Position numbers and translations under genes: made by a program
Part shown: positions 53,744-62,718 of the stretch, in pieces
Layout of the letters: every line of letters begins with the position of its first letter
How positions within the stretch are numbered: the first letter of the stretch is position 1
Notes under the pieces: generated by a model
Told to the model about the DNA's origin: nothing
The model's input: only the letters and a program-made list of their open reading frames with translations
The model's database searches: none
Assembly: GCF_022815605.1 (NCBI RefSeq)
Contig: NZ_JALGRP010000001.1
Span: 594,670 to 658,669 of the forward strand
DNA length: 64,000 nt
DNA from: Microbacterium sp. VKM Ac-2923
GTDB lineage: Bacteria; Actinomycetota; Actinomycetes; Actinomycetales; Microbacteriaceae
Direction of reading: 5' to 3'

Positions 53744-55183
53744 TCAGCCGTCCGCGTGGCGATCCAGGAACGCGAAGACCTCGGTGTCGTCGACCCCCGG
53801 GAACATTCCGCGGGGGAGGGGCGAGAACATGTGCCGGTGCACGCGGGCGCTCGGCCATGCCTTGCCCTGCCACCGCTCCGCGGCCTCGGTGTCGGGGCGC
53901 CGGCAGCACGACTCGTCGGGGCAGTGCGACACCCCGCGCGTGGAGGTCTCGCGGCCGCGGAACCACCGGGCGTCGTCGAAGGGCACGCCCACGGTGATCG
54001 AGAAGTCGCCGTCGCTCGTGGTGCCGGTCTGCGTCGAGCACCAGAAGGTCCCGGCGGGGGTGTCGGTGTACTGGTAGTGCTCGGTGGTGCGATTGTGTTC
54101 GGCGAAGGCCGATCGCGCCGAGAACTTCTTGCACACGATCTGCCCCTCGACCGAGCCCGTCACGTCGGTCGGCAGAGGCAGTGCGTCGTTCTCGTACACG
54201 CGCGAGATGGCGCCGTCGCCGTCGACGCGCAGGAAATGCAGATGGATGCCGAGGTGCGCCGTCATGAGGTTGGTCATGCGCATCGCCGCGGCTTCGTGCG
54301 TGACGCCGAACGCGTCGCGGAAGTCCTCGACGGCGAGGTTGCGGTCTTTCTTCGCCTGCGTGAGGAACGCGACCGAGCTGGTCTCGGGCATGAGGCAGCA
54401 CGCGGCGTAGTAGTTGATCTCCAGGCGCTGCTGCAGGAAGTCCGCGTAATCCGTGGGCGGTCGATGCCCGAGCAGGCGGTGCGCCATCGCCTGGAGCGCC
54501 ATCGATCGCAGGCCGTGGCCGCCGGGGATGGAGGCCGGCGGCAGGTAGATGCGGCCGTTCTCGAGGTCGGTGACCGAGCGGGCGGAGTGCGGGAGGTCGC
54601 TGACGTAGATCAGCTCGAAGCCGAGCTGCTCGGCCATGATGCTCACCGTGCGGTGGGTCAGGGCGCCGGTGGCGTGCCCCGCGGCTTTGAGCTGCTTCTC
54701 GGCGAGCCGTTCGATCTCGGGCAGGTGGTTGCCGGTCTCGCGCATGCGCAGGCGCAGCTCGGTGTTGGCGCGGCGGGCCTCTTCGGGGCTGGCGATGGTC
54801 GCGCGCTCGCGACGCTGCAGCTCGCGATGCAGGCCCAACACGGCTTCGATCGTGTCATCGCTCGTGCCCTTCGTCACTTTGACCGGGGGGATGCCGAGCT
54901 GCCGGAAGAACGGGCTGGTCTGCGCCCGGTCGAGCTCGATCTCCAGCGCCGCGCGCCGGTTGGGTGGTTCCGTCGAGAGGAGTTCGGCGACCTCTGTCTC
55001 GGTGGCGCGCGCAATCTCCTGCAGCAGGGACAGCTTGGGTTCGCGTTTGCCGTTCTCGATCAGGCTCAGTTGACTGCCCGCCACCCCGACCAGCGCTCCG
55101 AGCTCGTCGAGGGTCAGTCCGCGCGACAGGCGGTGGTGACGGATGCGGTGACCCAGGGTGGTGAGTTCGAACGTCGACGCCAT
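53744..55183 (-). CDS. ramB: RamB-like XRE-family regulator of acetate/PEP metabolism
   Basis: A 479-aa regulator. The N-terminal XRE HTH (about residues 8-62, LTLDELGALVGVAGSQLSLIENG) is followed by a metalloprotease-like ScfR/DUF2083 domain and a C-terminal Cys-rich segment (SHCPDESCC). This architecture matches corynebacterial RamB, which controls acetate and gluconeogenic genes. It is divergent from pckG, a plausible target. The ATG at 55183 gives the standard N-terminus, and an ATG 8 codons upstream is possible. Confidence 0.87.
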   Translation of the reverse strand: MASTFELTTLGHRIRHHRLSRGLTLDELGALVGVAGSQLSLIENGKREPKLSLLQEIARATETEVAELLSTEPPNRRAALEIELDRAQTSPFFRQLGIPPVKVTKGTSDDTIEAVLGLHRELQRRERATIASPEEARRANTELRLRMRETGNHLPEIERLAEKQLKAAGHATGALTHRTVSIMAEQLGFELIYVSDLPHSARSVTDLENGRIYLPPASIPGGHGLRSMALQAMAHRLLGHRPPTDYADFLQQRLEINYYAACCLMPETSSVAFLTQAKKDRNLAVEDFRDAFGVTHEAAAMRMTNLMTAHLGIHLHFLRVDGDGAISRVYENDALPLPTDVTGSVEGQIVCKKFSARSAFAEHNRTTEHYQYTDTPAGTFWCSTQTGTTSDGDFSITVGVPFDDARWFRGRETSTRGVSHCPDESCCRRPDTEAAERWQGKAWPSARVHRHMFSPLPRGMFPGVDDTEVFAFLDRHADG

Positions 55184-55194
55184 TCCTTGACTAT

Positions 55195-55215
55195 ATCGAA
55201 AGAACATCGTTTCTT
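55195..55215. promoter_or_regulatory. Candidate operator in the ramB-pckG gap
   Basis: AAGAAC-ATC-GTTTCTT is a near-palindrome in an AT-rich spot just upstream of the regulator start, in the gap shared with pckG. Weak evidence. Confidence 0.3.
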
Positions 55216-55301
55216 ACACGTCCAGTGACGCGAAAGTGGGGTTCCAAACCCTCCAACATGGAGGAACGACACCGAGTTTGCTCTCAACCGAGGAGAACGA
55301 C

Positions 55302-57206
55302 ATGGCTCTCGCCGACATCTTCAGCACCCGCGCCGACCGCTCGTCGGCCTCCGCCCCGCGCACCGCTGCGCCGGCCCGTGCCGCCCGCCCCGGTCACGGC
55401 GTCCGCCCCGCCGTCGAGGGCCCGGGGCTCGCCGCGCTCACCGCCTGGGTCGACCAGGTCGCCGCCCTCACGCAGCCCGACCACATCCACTGGGTCGACG
55501 GCTCGCCCGCCGAGCACGACGCGCTGCTGCGCGAGATGGTCGACGAGGGCAAGCTCATCAAGCTCAACCCCGAGTGGCGCCCCGGTTCGTACCTGGCCCG
55601 TTCGCACCCCGGCGACGTCGCCCGCCTCGAGTCGCGCACCTACATCGCCTCCGAGAGCGAAGAGGATGCCGGCCCCACCAACAACTGGATCGCTCCGGCC
55701 GAGATCCGCGAGACGCTGAACGGCGTCTTCGAGGGCTCGATGCGCGGGCGCACGATGTACGTCGTCCCCTTCTCGATGGGCGCGGTCGGCGGTCCCCTCA
55801 GCCACATCGGCGTGCAGATCACCGACAGCGCTTACGCCGTGGCATCCATCGGTGTCATGACGCGCGTCGGAACCGCGGTGCTCGAGCAGGTCGCGACGGG
55901 CGCTCCGTGGGTCAAGACGGTCCACTCGGTCGGTGCACCGCTCGCTCCGGGCGAAGCCGACGTGACCTGGCCGTGCAACGACGAGAAGTACATCGTCCAC
56001 TTCCCCGACACTCTCGAGGTCTGGTCGTTCGGCTCGGGATACGGCGGCAACGCGATCCTGGCCAAGAAGTGCTTCGCGCTGCGCATCGCCTCGGTCATCG
56101 GCCGCGACGAGGGATGGCTCGCCGAGCACATGCTGCTCATCCGCGTGATCGACCCGAAGGGCAAGGCCTACCACGTGGCCGCCGCCTTCCCGTCGGCGTG
56201 CGGCAAGACGAACCTCGCGATGCTGCGCCCCACCATCCCCGGCTGGCGGGTCGAGACCCTCGGCGACGACATCACCTGGATCCGTCCCGGCGAGGACGGA
56301 CGTCTGTGGGCCGTCAACCCCGAGGCCGGATTCTTCGGTGTCGCACCGGGTACCGGCGAGTCGACCAACGTCACCGCGATCGAGACCCTGTGGGGCAACA
56401 CGATCTTCACCAACGTGGCACTGCGCCCCGACGGCGACGTGTGGTGGGAGGGGCTGACCGACGAGGCGCCCCCGCACCTGACCGACTGGGAGGGCAACCC
56501 GTGGACGCCCGCGTCGGGTCGCCCCGCCGCGCACCCCAACTCGCGATTCACCGTCGGTGCCGCGCAGTGCCCGCAGATCGCCGCGGACTGGGAGGCACCC
56601 GAGGGCGTGCCGCTCGACGTCATCCTGTTCGGTGGTCGTCGTGCGACGAACGTTCCGCTCGTCGTCGAGGCCACCGATTGGTCGCACGGGGTCTTCATCG
56701 GTTCGACGGTGTCGTCCGAGAAGACGGCGGCGCAAGAAGGCACCGTCGGCGAGCTGCGTCGCGATCCCTTCGCCATGCTGCCCTTCTGCGGCTACAACAT
56801 GGGCGACTACTTCGGCCACTGGCTGAAGGTCGGCCAGAAGCTCCGCTTCGACCGGGCGCCGCGCATCTTCCAGGTCAACTGGTTCCGCAAGGGTGACGAC
56901 GGCCGCTTCCTCTGGCCCGGATTCGGCGACAACGCCCGCGTCATCGACTGGATCATCCGCCGTGTCGACGGTCAGGTCGACGCGGTGGAGAGCCCCATCG
57001 GTCGTCTGCCGAAGATCGAGGACCTCGATCTCTCGGGTCTCGACCTCCCGGATGCCGATCTCGCGGAGCTCTTCTCGATCGACGCCCGCTCGTGGCTGGC
57101 GGAGGCCGACCTCACCGAGGAGTTCTACGACACCTTCGGGTCACACCTCCCGGCAGCGCTGCGCGCCGAGCTCGCGTCTCTCCGGTACCGCCTGCAGCGG
57201 TCCTGA
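55302..57206 (+). CDS. pckG: Phosphoenolpyruvate carboxykinase (GTP)
   Basis: A 634-aa GTP-type PEPCK converting oxaloacetate and GTP to PEP. Landmarks are the P-loop [13 protein letters not shown] with the reactive Cys, kinase-2 GDDITW, the substrate loop [15 protein letters not shown] and the Asn-rich GTP site [18 protein letters not shown] precedes the ATG. The N-terminus has about 25 extra Ala/Ser/Arg-rich residues. It is divergent from the RamB-like regulator and ends at a strong terminator. Confidence 0.97.
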   Translation: MALADIFSTRADRSSASAPRTAAPARAARPGHGVRPAVEGPGLAALTAWVDQVAALTQPDHIHWVDGSPAEHDALLREMVDEGKLIKLNPEWRPGSYLARSHPGDVARLESRTYIASESEEDAGPTNNWIAPAEIRETLNGVFEGSMRGRTMYVVPFSMGAVGGPLSHIGVQITDSAYAVASIGVMTRVGTAVLEQVATGAPWVKTVHSVGAPLAPGEADVTWPCNDEKYIVHFPDTLEVWSFGSGYGGNAILAKKCFALRIASVIGRDEGWLAEHMLLIRVIDPKGKAYHVAAAFPSACGKTNLAMLRPTIPGWRVETLGDDITWIRPGEDGRLWAVNPEAGFFGVAPGTGESTNVTAIETLWGNTIFTNVALRPDGDVWWEGLTDEAPPHLTDWEGNPWTPASGRPAAHPNSRFTVGAAQCPQIAADWEAPEGVPLDVILFGGRRATNVPLVVEATDWSHGVFIGSTVSSEKTAAQEGTVGELRRDPFAMLPFCGYNMGDYFGHWLKVGQKLRFDRAPRIFQVNWFRKGDDGRFLWPGFGDNARVIDWIIRRVDGQVDAVESPIGRLPKIEDLDLSGLDLPDADLAELFSIDARSWLAEADLTEEFYDTFGSHLPAALRAELASLRYRLQRS

Positions 57207-57240
57207 ATCGGCCGGCCCCGCCGGCATCCTGCTCTCGTCC

Positions 57241-57318
57241 CGCCCCGCCGTTTCGCGCGGCGGGGCGAGCGTCAGACACGACGCCCCTCCCGTTCTTGGC
57301 GCGCGGGAGGGGCGTCGT
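57241..57318 (+). terminator. Tandem terminators after pckG
   Basis: Two hairpins follow the pckG stop. The first is a 10-bp perfect stem CGCCCCGCCG/CGGCGGGGCG at 57241-57267. The second is a 15-bp perfect stem at 57278-57292 with 57304-57318. Beyond them, 57319-57533 contains no recognisable gene. Confidence 0.75.
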
Positions 57319-57533
57319 CGCGTCCTCGCGCGGCTCGCCGGGCGGGCGCGTCGTCCTGGCCGCGCCCGGCCTGCTGAGCGCGGCGCCGCCGGGGCGGTCT
57401 GCCGCGAGATCGCATGTCGCCGACAAGTCGGTTGCTGGCTGCCGCCGATATCTCGACGGAACGCCGTCTCGCGTTCTCCACGGTCGCGCGCAACGACCCG
57501 GTTGGCGCGCGGCGCGCGGCGCACCGCCCGGCC

Positions 57534-59414
57534 TCACACGAGCAGCTGGTGCTTCGCCAGATCGCGGTACAGGGGAGTGGATGCCACCAGCTCGCTGTGC
57601 GTGCCCTGGCCGACGACCCGGCCGTGATCGAGCACCACGATGAGATCGCTGTCGACGACGGTCGACAGGCGGTGGGCGATGACGAGCAGCGTCCGGTCGG
57701 CGGCGACGGCGTCGATGGCCTCGCGCATGCGCTGCTCGTTGACACCGTCGAGCGACGAGGTCGACTCGTCGAGCAGCAGCACAGGGGGAGCGGCCAGCAG
57801 GGCTCGCGCGATCGCGAGGCGTTGACGCTCGCCGCCCGACAGCATGACGCCGTCCTCTCCCACGGGGGCGTCGACGCCGAGGGGGTTGCGCGCCAGCACG
57901 TCGCCCAGGTTGACGGCGCGCAGCACCCGCTCGCAGTCGGCGTCGGTGGCCTCGGGGGAGGCGAGCCGCAGGTTGTCGGCGATGGTCCCGGCCAGCGTCG
58001 GGGCGTCCTGCTCGACGTATCCGAAACGCGCGCGCAGGTCGTCGCGGGCGAGTTCGCGCGCGTCGACGCCGTCGACGAGGATGGCACCGGCGGTGGGGTC
58101 GTAGAAGCGCTCGACCAGCGAGAGGATCGTGCTCTTGCCCGCGCCCGAGGGACCGACCAGCGCGACGCGTGCTCCGTGCGGCACGGTGAACGACACCCCG
58201 CGCAGCACCTCGCCGTCGGATTCGTGCGCCTCCGCGACGGTCTCGTCGGCGGCCCGCTCGAGGTGCGCCTGTTCGAGCACCGCGCGAGCCTCTTTCGCGG
58301 CGGCCTCGCGAGCTTTGACGACGTGGTCGGGGTAGCGGAAGCGCACGTCGCGGAACTCGAGGGTCGCCGCCCCCGTGACGGCCGACGCCGGGCCTCGGTG
58401 GTCGCCGTCGTCCTCGAGGGGCAGATCGAGCACCTCCTGGATGCGTCCGAGGGCCCCGAGGGCCTGGTTGACCGAGGTGATCGCACCGATTGCCGAGGCC
58501 AGGGGCTGCACCAGGAGGAAGAGGAAGATCACGAACGTCACGAGCGACGCCACGTCGATCGCCCCGGATGCCACCCGGAATCCGCCGACGCCGAGCACGA
58601 CCAGCAGCGACACCTGCAGGGCGATGCCGGCGACCGGCACGATGAGCGCCGACACTTTGGCGATGCGCACTCCGGCCGCGTAGGCGGCGGTAGCGTTCTC
58701 GGTGACGGCGGCGACCTCGCGCTCGGTCGCCCCCGAGGCGCGGATCGTGCGGATGGAGCCCACGGCCCGCTCCACGCCCGAGGCCAGCTCGCCGACCTTG
58801 GCCTGCTGGTCGGCGGAAGCGGTGCGGATGCGGGTGCTCAGCAGCACGACCACCGCGACCGAGGCGCCGACGACCACGACGATCAGTCCCAGCAGCAGCG
58901 GGTCGATGAACGCCATCGCGATGACCGCGCCGACGAGGATGAGCGCGTTGCCCACGGCATCCGCGAGCCCCTGGGTGAGCACGGCGTACAGCAGCGTCGT
59001 GTCGGTGCCCACGCGCGAAACGAGGTCGCCCGTGCGCCGCGCGTCGAATTCGCTGATCGGCAACCGGAGGATCCGCGCGATGAGCCGGCGTCGACTGGAG
59101 TAGACCACGGCGGTGCCGGTGCGCTGCAGCAGATAGTGCTGATAGCCCGAGATGAGCGAGGACAGCACGACGAAGCCGACGAGCAGCCACACGAGCGCAC
59201 CGAGCGGCACGGTGTTCTGCACGCGCGTGATGACCTCGCCCACGAGCAGCGGTTGCACGAGCGTCGCGCCCGCCCCGAGAAGGCTCAGCACCGCGACGAC
59301 GACGAGCGTCCGCTTGTGCTCGAGCAGGAAGGGCAGCAGCTGTCGGAACGACGCGCGCGGGCCCTCGGGCACGCGGCGGCCGCGCCGACCGCGCGCGGGA
59401 GCGGGAACGGACAT
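57534..59414 (-). CDS. ABC exporter (single half-transporter, likely homodimer)
   Basis: A 626-aa exporter with a six-helix membrane domain (about 30-330). The NBD has Walker A GPSGAGKST, signature LSGGERQR, catalytic Glu in LLLDESTSSLD and H-loop AHRLS. Both catalytic motifs are canonical, so a homodimer is expected. About 35 charged residues (VKAREAAAKEARAVLEQ and on) are inserted between the A-loop Tyr of FRYPD and Walker A. Start at 59414, and longer in-frame versions reach into repeat DNA. Substrate unknown. Confidence 0.9.
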   Translation of the reverse strand: MSVPAPARGRRGRRVPEGPRASFRQLLPFLLEHKRTLVVVAVLSLLGAGATLVQPLLVGEVITRVQNTVPLGALVWLLVGFVVLSSLISGYQHYLLQRTGTAVVYSSRRRLIARILRLPISEFDARRTGDLVSRVGTDTTLLYAVLTQGLADAVGNALILVGAVIAMAFIDPLLLGLIVVVVGASVAVVVLLSTRIRTASADQQAKVGELASGVERAVGSIRTIRASGATEREVAAVTENATAAYAAGVRIAKVSALIVPVAGIALQVSLLVVLGVGGFRVASGAIDVASLVTFVIFLFLLVQPLASAIGAITSVNQALGALGRIQEVLDLPLEDDGDHRGPASAVTGAATLEFRDVRFRYPDHVVKAREAAAKEARAVLEQAHLERAADETVAEAHESDGEVLRGVSFTVPHGARVALVGPSGAGKSTILSLVERFYDPTAGAILVDGVDARELARDDLRARFGYVEQDAPTLAGTIADNLRLASPEATDADCERVLRAVNLGDVLARNPLGVDAPVGEDGVMLSGGERQRLAIARALLAAPPVLLLDESTSSLDGVNEQRMREAIDAVAADRTLLVIAHRLSTVVDSDLIVVLDHGRVVGQGTHSELVASTPLYRDLAKHQLLV

Positions 59415-59509
59415 GCTCACCTCGGGAGAAGAAATGGGGGTCCTTCGACCGTACCTCCCGTCACCGACATCGACGGTCGGTCGTCCGGCCCCGAATCGCG
59501 CTGCGCACG

Positions 59510-59591
59510 GCACAACGCAGGACTTTCTGATCCGCCCGTCGGGATCGACGGCCCCTCGCACCGCTTCCACGGTGGATCTCCTGCGTTGTGT
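59510..59591. repeat. 82-bp inverted-repeat element, copy D
   Basis: GCACAACGCAGGA and TCCTGCGTTGTGT flank about 56 bases, with one end mismatch relative to copies B and C. It lies in the 394-base gap between two minus-strand genes. Apart from this element and the terminator at 59754, the gap shows no gene. Confidence 0.82.
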
Positions 59592-59753
59592 TTCGCGCGG
59601 TCCGGGGACCGGCTACGGCCTGCCCGCGTCGGTAGCGGGGCGCGGACCGTGACGGCCATGCCCGCCCCGCCCCCGGCCGTCGCCGGTCGCAGCGCGTCCG
59701 AATGCCCGGGACGCACGGGCCACGGCCCTTGCGTCGTCGGCCAGGCGGGAACG

Positions 59754-59789
59754 ACGGATGCCACGAGGCCCAGGCCCCGTGGCATCCGT
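59754..59789. terminator. Terminator of the MHS transporter gene
   Basis: ACGGATGCCACG and CGTGGCATCCGT form a 12-bp stem, with additional GGCC pairs inside, 20 bases beyond the transporter stop on the minus strand. Confidence 0.75.
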
Positions 59790-59808
59790 TGCTCCGTGGA
59801 GGACGGCG

Positions 59809-61260
59809 TTACGGCGCGGTCGCTCCGGCGGCGATGTTGTCGTCGTAGTCGACGTCCTTCGTCTCGGGCGAGAGCACGAGCGCGATGAGGGTGAGCACCC
59901 CCATCGCCGACAGGTACACGCCGACCAGCCACGGGTTGCCGTCCCCGGTCGCCCACAGGGCCACGGCGACGATGGGCGCCAGGGCGGCGCCGAGGATCGA
60001 CGACACGTTGTACGAGATGGCCGACCCGGTGTACCGCACGTTCGTCGGGAACAATTCGGGCAGCACGGCACCCATGGGACCGAACGTGGTGCCCATCAGC
60101 AGGAATCCGAACACCAGGAACGCCTGCACCAGAGCACCGGTGAACTTCGGGTCGGCCTGCGGCAGCAGGAAGATCGAGAACGTCAGGCCGAACACGATGA
60201 TCGCGAGGGTCACGCCGATCAACAGACGTTTGCGGCCGATCGCGTCGGCGACCGGGCCGGACAGCATCGTGAAGACGCCGAAGAACACCACACCGATGAT
60301 CTGCATGATGACGAAGTCCGTGTAGCCGAAGCCGAGGCCCGGCACGTAGGCGGCGGCGTCGAACGGGGTGCCGGCCTTCTCGGCGGCCGCCGCGGCGCCC
60401 TCGAGGGTGGCCTTGGTGCCGTACGACAGGGTGAAGCTGGTCATCAGGTAGAACAGCACGTAGGTCGCCAGCATGATGAACGTGCCGAGGATCAGCTGCT
60501 TCCAGTTGCCGCGCAGGGCCGCGCCGAGCGGGAACTTCTTGATCGCGCCGGTCTTCTCGGCCTTCGAGAACGACTCGCTCTCGACGAGCTTGAGACGCAC
60601 GTACAGCCCGACGATGACCATCAGGGCCGAGAACAGGAACGGCACGCGCCAGCCCCACGCGAGGAACTCCGCCGAACGCTGAGCGGTGCCGTCGGGGTGC
60701 GGCAGCGCGAAGTTGATCACGAGGAACACCGTGTTGGCGATGATGAAGCCGATCGGGGCGCCCAGCTGCGGGAACGTGCCGAACAGGGCGCGCTTGCCCT
60801 TCGGGGCGTTCTCGGTGGCCACGAGGGCCGCCCCCGACCACTCGCCCCCGAGCGCGAAGCCCTGTGCCAGACGCATGACGAGCAGCAGGATCGACGCCCA
60901 GACGCCGATCTCGTTGAAGGTGGGCAGGCATCCGATGAGGAAGGTCGCGACGCCCATCACGAGGAGGGATGCCACGAGCGTGGCCTTGCGGCCGAACCGG
61001 TCGCCGAAGTGGCCGAAGACCACGGCGCCGAGCGGGCGCGCGACCATGGCGGCGCCGAAGACGCTGAACGACAGCAGGAGCGACGTCGTGTCGTTGCCGG
61101 TGGGGAAGAAGAGGACCGGGAACACGAGAACCGCGGCGGTGGCGTAGACGTAGAAGTCGTAGAACTCGATGGTCGTTCCGACCAGGCTCGCGGTGATGAC
61201 ACGCGAACGTGGGTTGGCCGGAGCGGCGGTCGAGCGGGTGGTGGAGGTGGAGGAGGTCAT
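59809..61260 (-). CDS. MHS-family MFS transporter
   Basis: A 483-aa 12-helix symporter of the same subfamily as the one at 43439 (VGTTIEFYDFYVYA, RPLGAVVFGHFGDRFGRK, GGEWSGAALVATENAP). It has a longer loop between helices 6 and 7, rich in Ala and Glu. GAGG lies directly before the ATG. Monocistronic, with its own terminator. Substrate unassigned: shikimate, alpha-ketoglutarate and osmolyte carriers all belong to this group. Confidence 0.9.
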   Translation of the reverse strand: MTSSTSTTRSTAAPANPRSRVITASLVGTTIEFYDFYVYATAAVLVFPVLFFPTGNDTTSLLLSFSVFGAAMVARPLGAVVFGHFGDRFGRKATLVASLLVMGVATFLIGCLPTFNEIGVWASILLLVMRLAQGFALGGEWSGAALVATENAPKGKRALFGTFPQLGAPIGFIIANTVFLVINFALPHPDGTAQRSAEFLAWGWRVPFLFSALMVIVGLYVRLKLVESESFSKAEKTGAIKKFPLGAALRGNWKQLILGTFIMLATYVLFYLMTSFTLSYGTKATLEGAAAAAEKAGTPFDAAAYVPGLGFGYTDFVIMQIIGVVFFGVFTMLSGPVADAIGRKRLLIGVTLAIIVFGLTFSIFLLPQADPKFTGALVQAFLVFGFLLMGTTFGPMGAVLPELFPTNVRYTGSAISYNVSSILGAALAPIVAVALWATGDGNPWLVGVYLSAMGVLTLIALVLSPETKDVDYDDNIAAGATAP

Positions 61261-61435
61261 GATCGCCTGACGAGAGGGTCGAACGGTCGCGTCCGGGGTG
61301 GGATGCGGCGGTGTCGCACCGCCATCACGGGGGTGGTGGCGAGGGCGGGCACGAGAGATCACCGGGACGTCCCCGCGTCAGGGACGTCAGACCCTCCAGT
61401 CTATGCGTTCGCTGAGCGGGCGATCCCGGCTGGGG

Positions 61436-61789
61436 TCAGCGCCAGATGACCGCGAGTCCCGCGTTGAGCAGAGTCAGGATGCCGACGGGCCAGAACAGCG
61501 CCGGCGAAAGCGAACCGGTGCGCTTCTGACGCGCGGAGCCGATGCCGAGCAGGGCGCCGATCACGAGCAGCACGACGAGCTTGATGCCGACCTTGGCGTA
61601 GTTGAGATCGTGATCGAGTCCCCACGGCGCTGACAGGATCAGACCGGTGAGCAGCGAGATGCCCAGCGCGTTGTTCATCAACGGCGTCACGTGCACTCGC
61701 CGCGCGACGGCCTCGACCACCCATGCGCCAAAGAGCACGGCGAAGCCGACGAGATGCACGAGGACGACGACGTTGCGCAGGGTCTCCAT
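61436..61789 (-). CDS. Small integral membrane protein, unknown
   Basis: A 117-aa protein with three to four hydrophobic helices and His residues near the first helix (VVLVHLVGF). 'HVTPLMNNALGISLLTGLILSAPW' and 'NYAKVGIKLVVLLVIG' suggest an actinobacterial membrane protein family of the CopD-like/DUF type without known function. The start is followed by a clean coding frame. It precedes a repeat-rich gap. Confidence 0.72.
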   Translation of the reverse strand: METLRNVVVLVHLVGFAVLFGAWVVEAVARRVHVTPLMNNALGISLLTGLILSAPWGLDHDLNYAKVGIKLVVLLVIGALLGIGSARQKRTGSLSPALFWPVGILTLLNAGLAVIWR

Positions 61790-61891
61790 ACCGTCAGGGT
61801 AGGGATGCCGTGGGCCCCGTCGCCAGCAAGGCGCACCTCAGTCTCGCGTCGCGCTGCCCGCGTGCCGCCGAAGTCCGGACCGAGCTGAGTG

Positions 61892-62030
61892 TGTGCACCG
61901 GGGGGCGACCCCCAGCGGGGGCGCAGCCCGGACCGGGGCGTGGAATGTGCACCGGGGCGACGCCCAGCGGGGGGCGCAGCCCGGACCGGGGCATGGGATG
62001 TGCACCGGGGCGACCGCCAATCGCCCCGTT
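61892..62030. repeat. Tandem repeat, 53-54 bp period
   Basis: Units beginning TGTGCACCGGGG start at 61892, 61946 and 61999, with CCCAGCGGGG and GCGCAGCCCGGACCGGGG inside. Two units are complete and the third is truncated. Confidence 0.8.
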
Positions 62031-62041
62031 GCACATTTTGC

Positions 62042-62216
62042 GCCCCGGAGCAGCGGTCCAGGCACGCGTCCCTTGCGCCCCGGAACAGCGGTCCAGGCAC
62101 GCGTCCCTCGCGGCCCGGAGCAGCGGTCCAGGCACGCGTCCCTCGCGCCTCGGAGCAGCGGTCCAGGCACGCGTCCCTCGCGGCCTCGCGGCAGCGGTCC
62201 AGGCACGCGTCTTCCG
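62042..62216. repeat. Tandem repeat, five 35-bp units
   Basis: Five head-to-tail units of exactly 35 bp (starts 62042, 62077, 62112, 62147, 62182) share CAGCGGTCCAGGCACGCGTC. The first four differ by one to three bases and the fifth is more divergent. The array ends about 30 bases from the ribH stop. No ORF is supported in either direction. Confidence 0.9.
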
Positions 62217-62244
62217 CCTCGAGGCCGCAACGCCCCGGTACGCG

Positions 62245-62718
62245 TCAGCCGCGCAGCTCCCGCAGCACGAGGGCGGTGCGGATCGCGGCGTCCGCGGCCT
62301 CCTCGCCCTTGTCCTCCTTCGAGCCCTCGAGCCCGGCGCGATCGAGGCCCTGCTGCTCGTCGTCCAGCGTCAGCACACCGAAGCCGACGGGCTTGCCCGC
62401 GTCGAGGGCGACTCGCGTGAGACCGTCGGTCGCTGCCGACGACACGAACTCGAAGTGCGGCGTCCCGCCCCGGATGATCACGCCGAGGGCGACGACGGCA
62501 TCCGCCCCGCCGTCGAATGCGGCACGCGCCGCGACGGGCAGCTCGAACGAGCCCGGAACCCGCACGACGCGGTAGGTGGCTCCCGTGGCATCCAGGATCC
62601 GCTGGGCGCCCGCGATCAGGCCGTCGGTGATCAGCTCGTGCCAGGTGCCGGCGATGACGACGATGTTCAGGTCGGAGGCGTCGACGCCGCCGGTCTCGGG
62701 TGCTCCACTGCCGGCCAT
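62245..62718 (-). CDS. ribH: 6,7-dimethyl-8-ribityllumazine synthase
   Basis: A 157-aa lumazine synthase, the penultimate step of riboflavin synthesis, forming icosahedral or pentameric shells in this family. Motifs are VVIAGTWHELI, VPGSFELPVAA, ALGVIIRGGTPHFEFV (with the catalytic His) and GFGVLTLDD. Its ATG overlaps the ribBA stop. Downstream lies a 35-bp repeat array. Confidence 0.95.
   Translation of the reverse strand: MAGSGAPETGGVDASDLNIVVIAGTWHELITDGLIAGAQRILDATGATYRVVRVPGSFELPVAARAAFDGGADAVVALGVIIRGGTPHFEFVSSAATDGLTRVALDAGKPVGFGVLTLDDEQQGLDRAGLEGSKEDKGEEAADAAIRTALVLRELRG

Noticed and set aside
62042..62216. 35-bp direct repeats as a CRISPR array
   Set aside because: The whole 35-bp unit is conserved head-to-tail, leaving no spacer between repeats. 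No cas genes are present.
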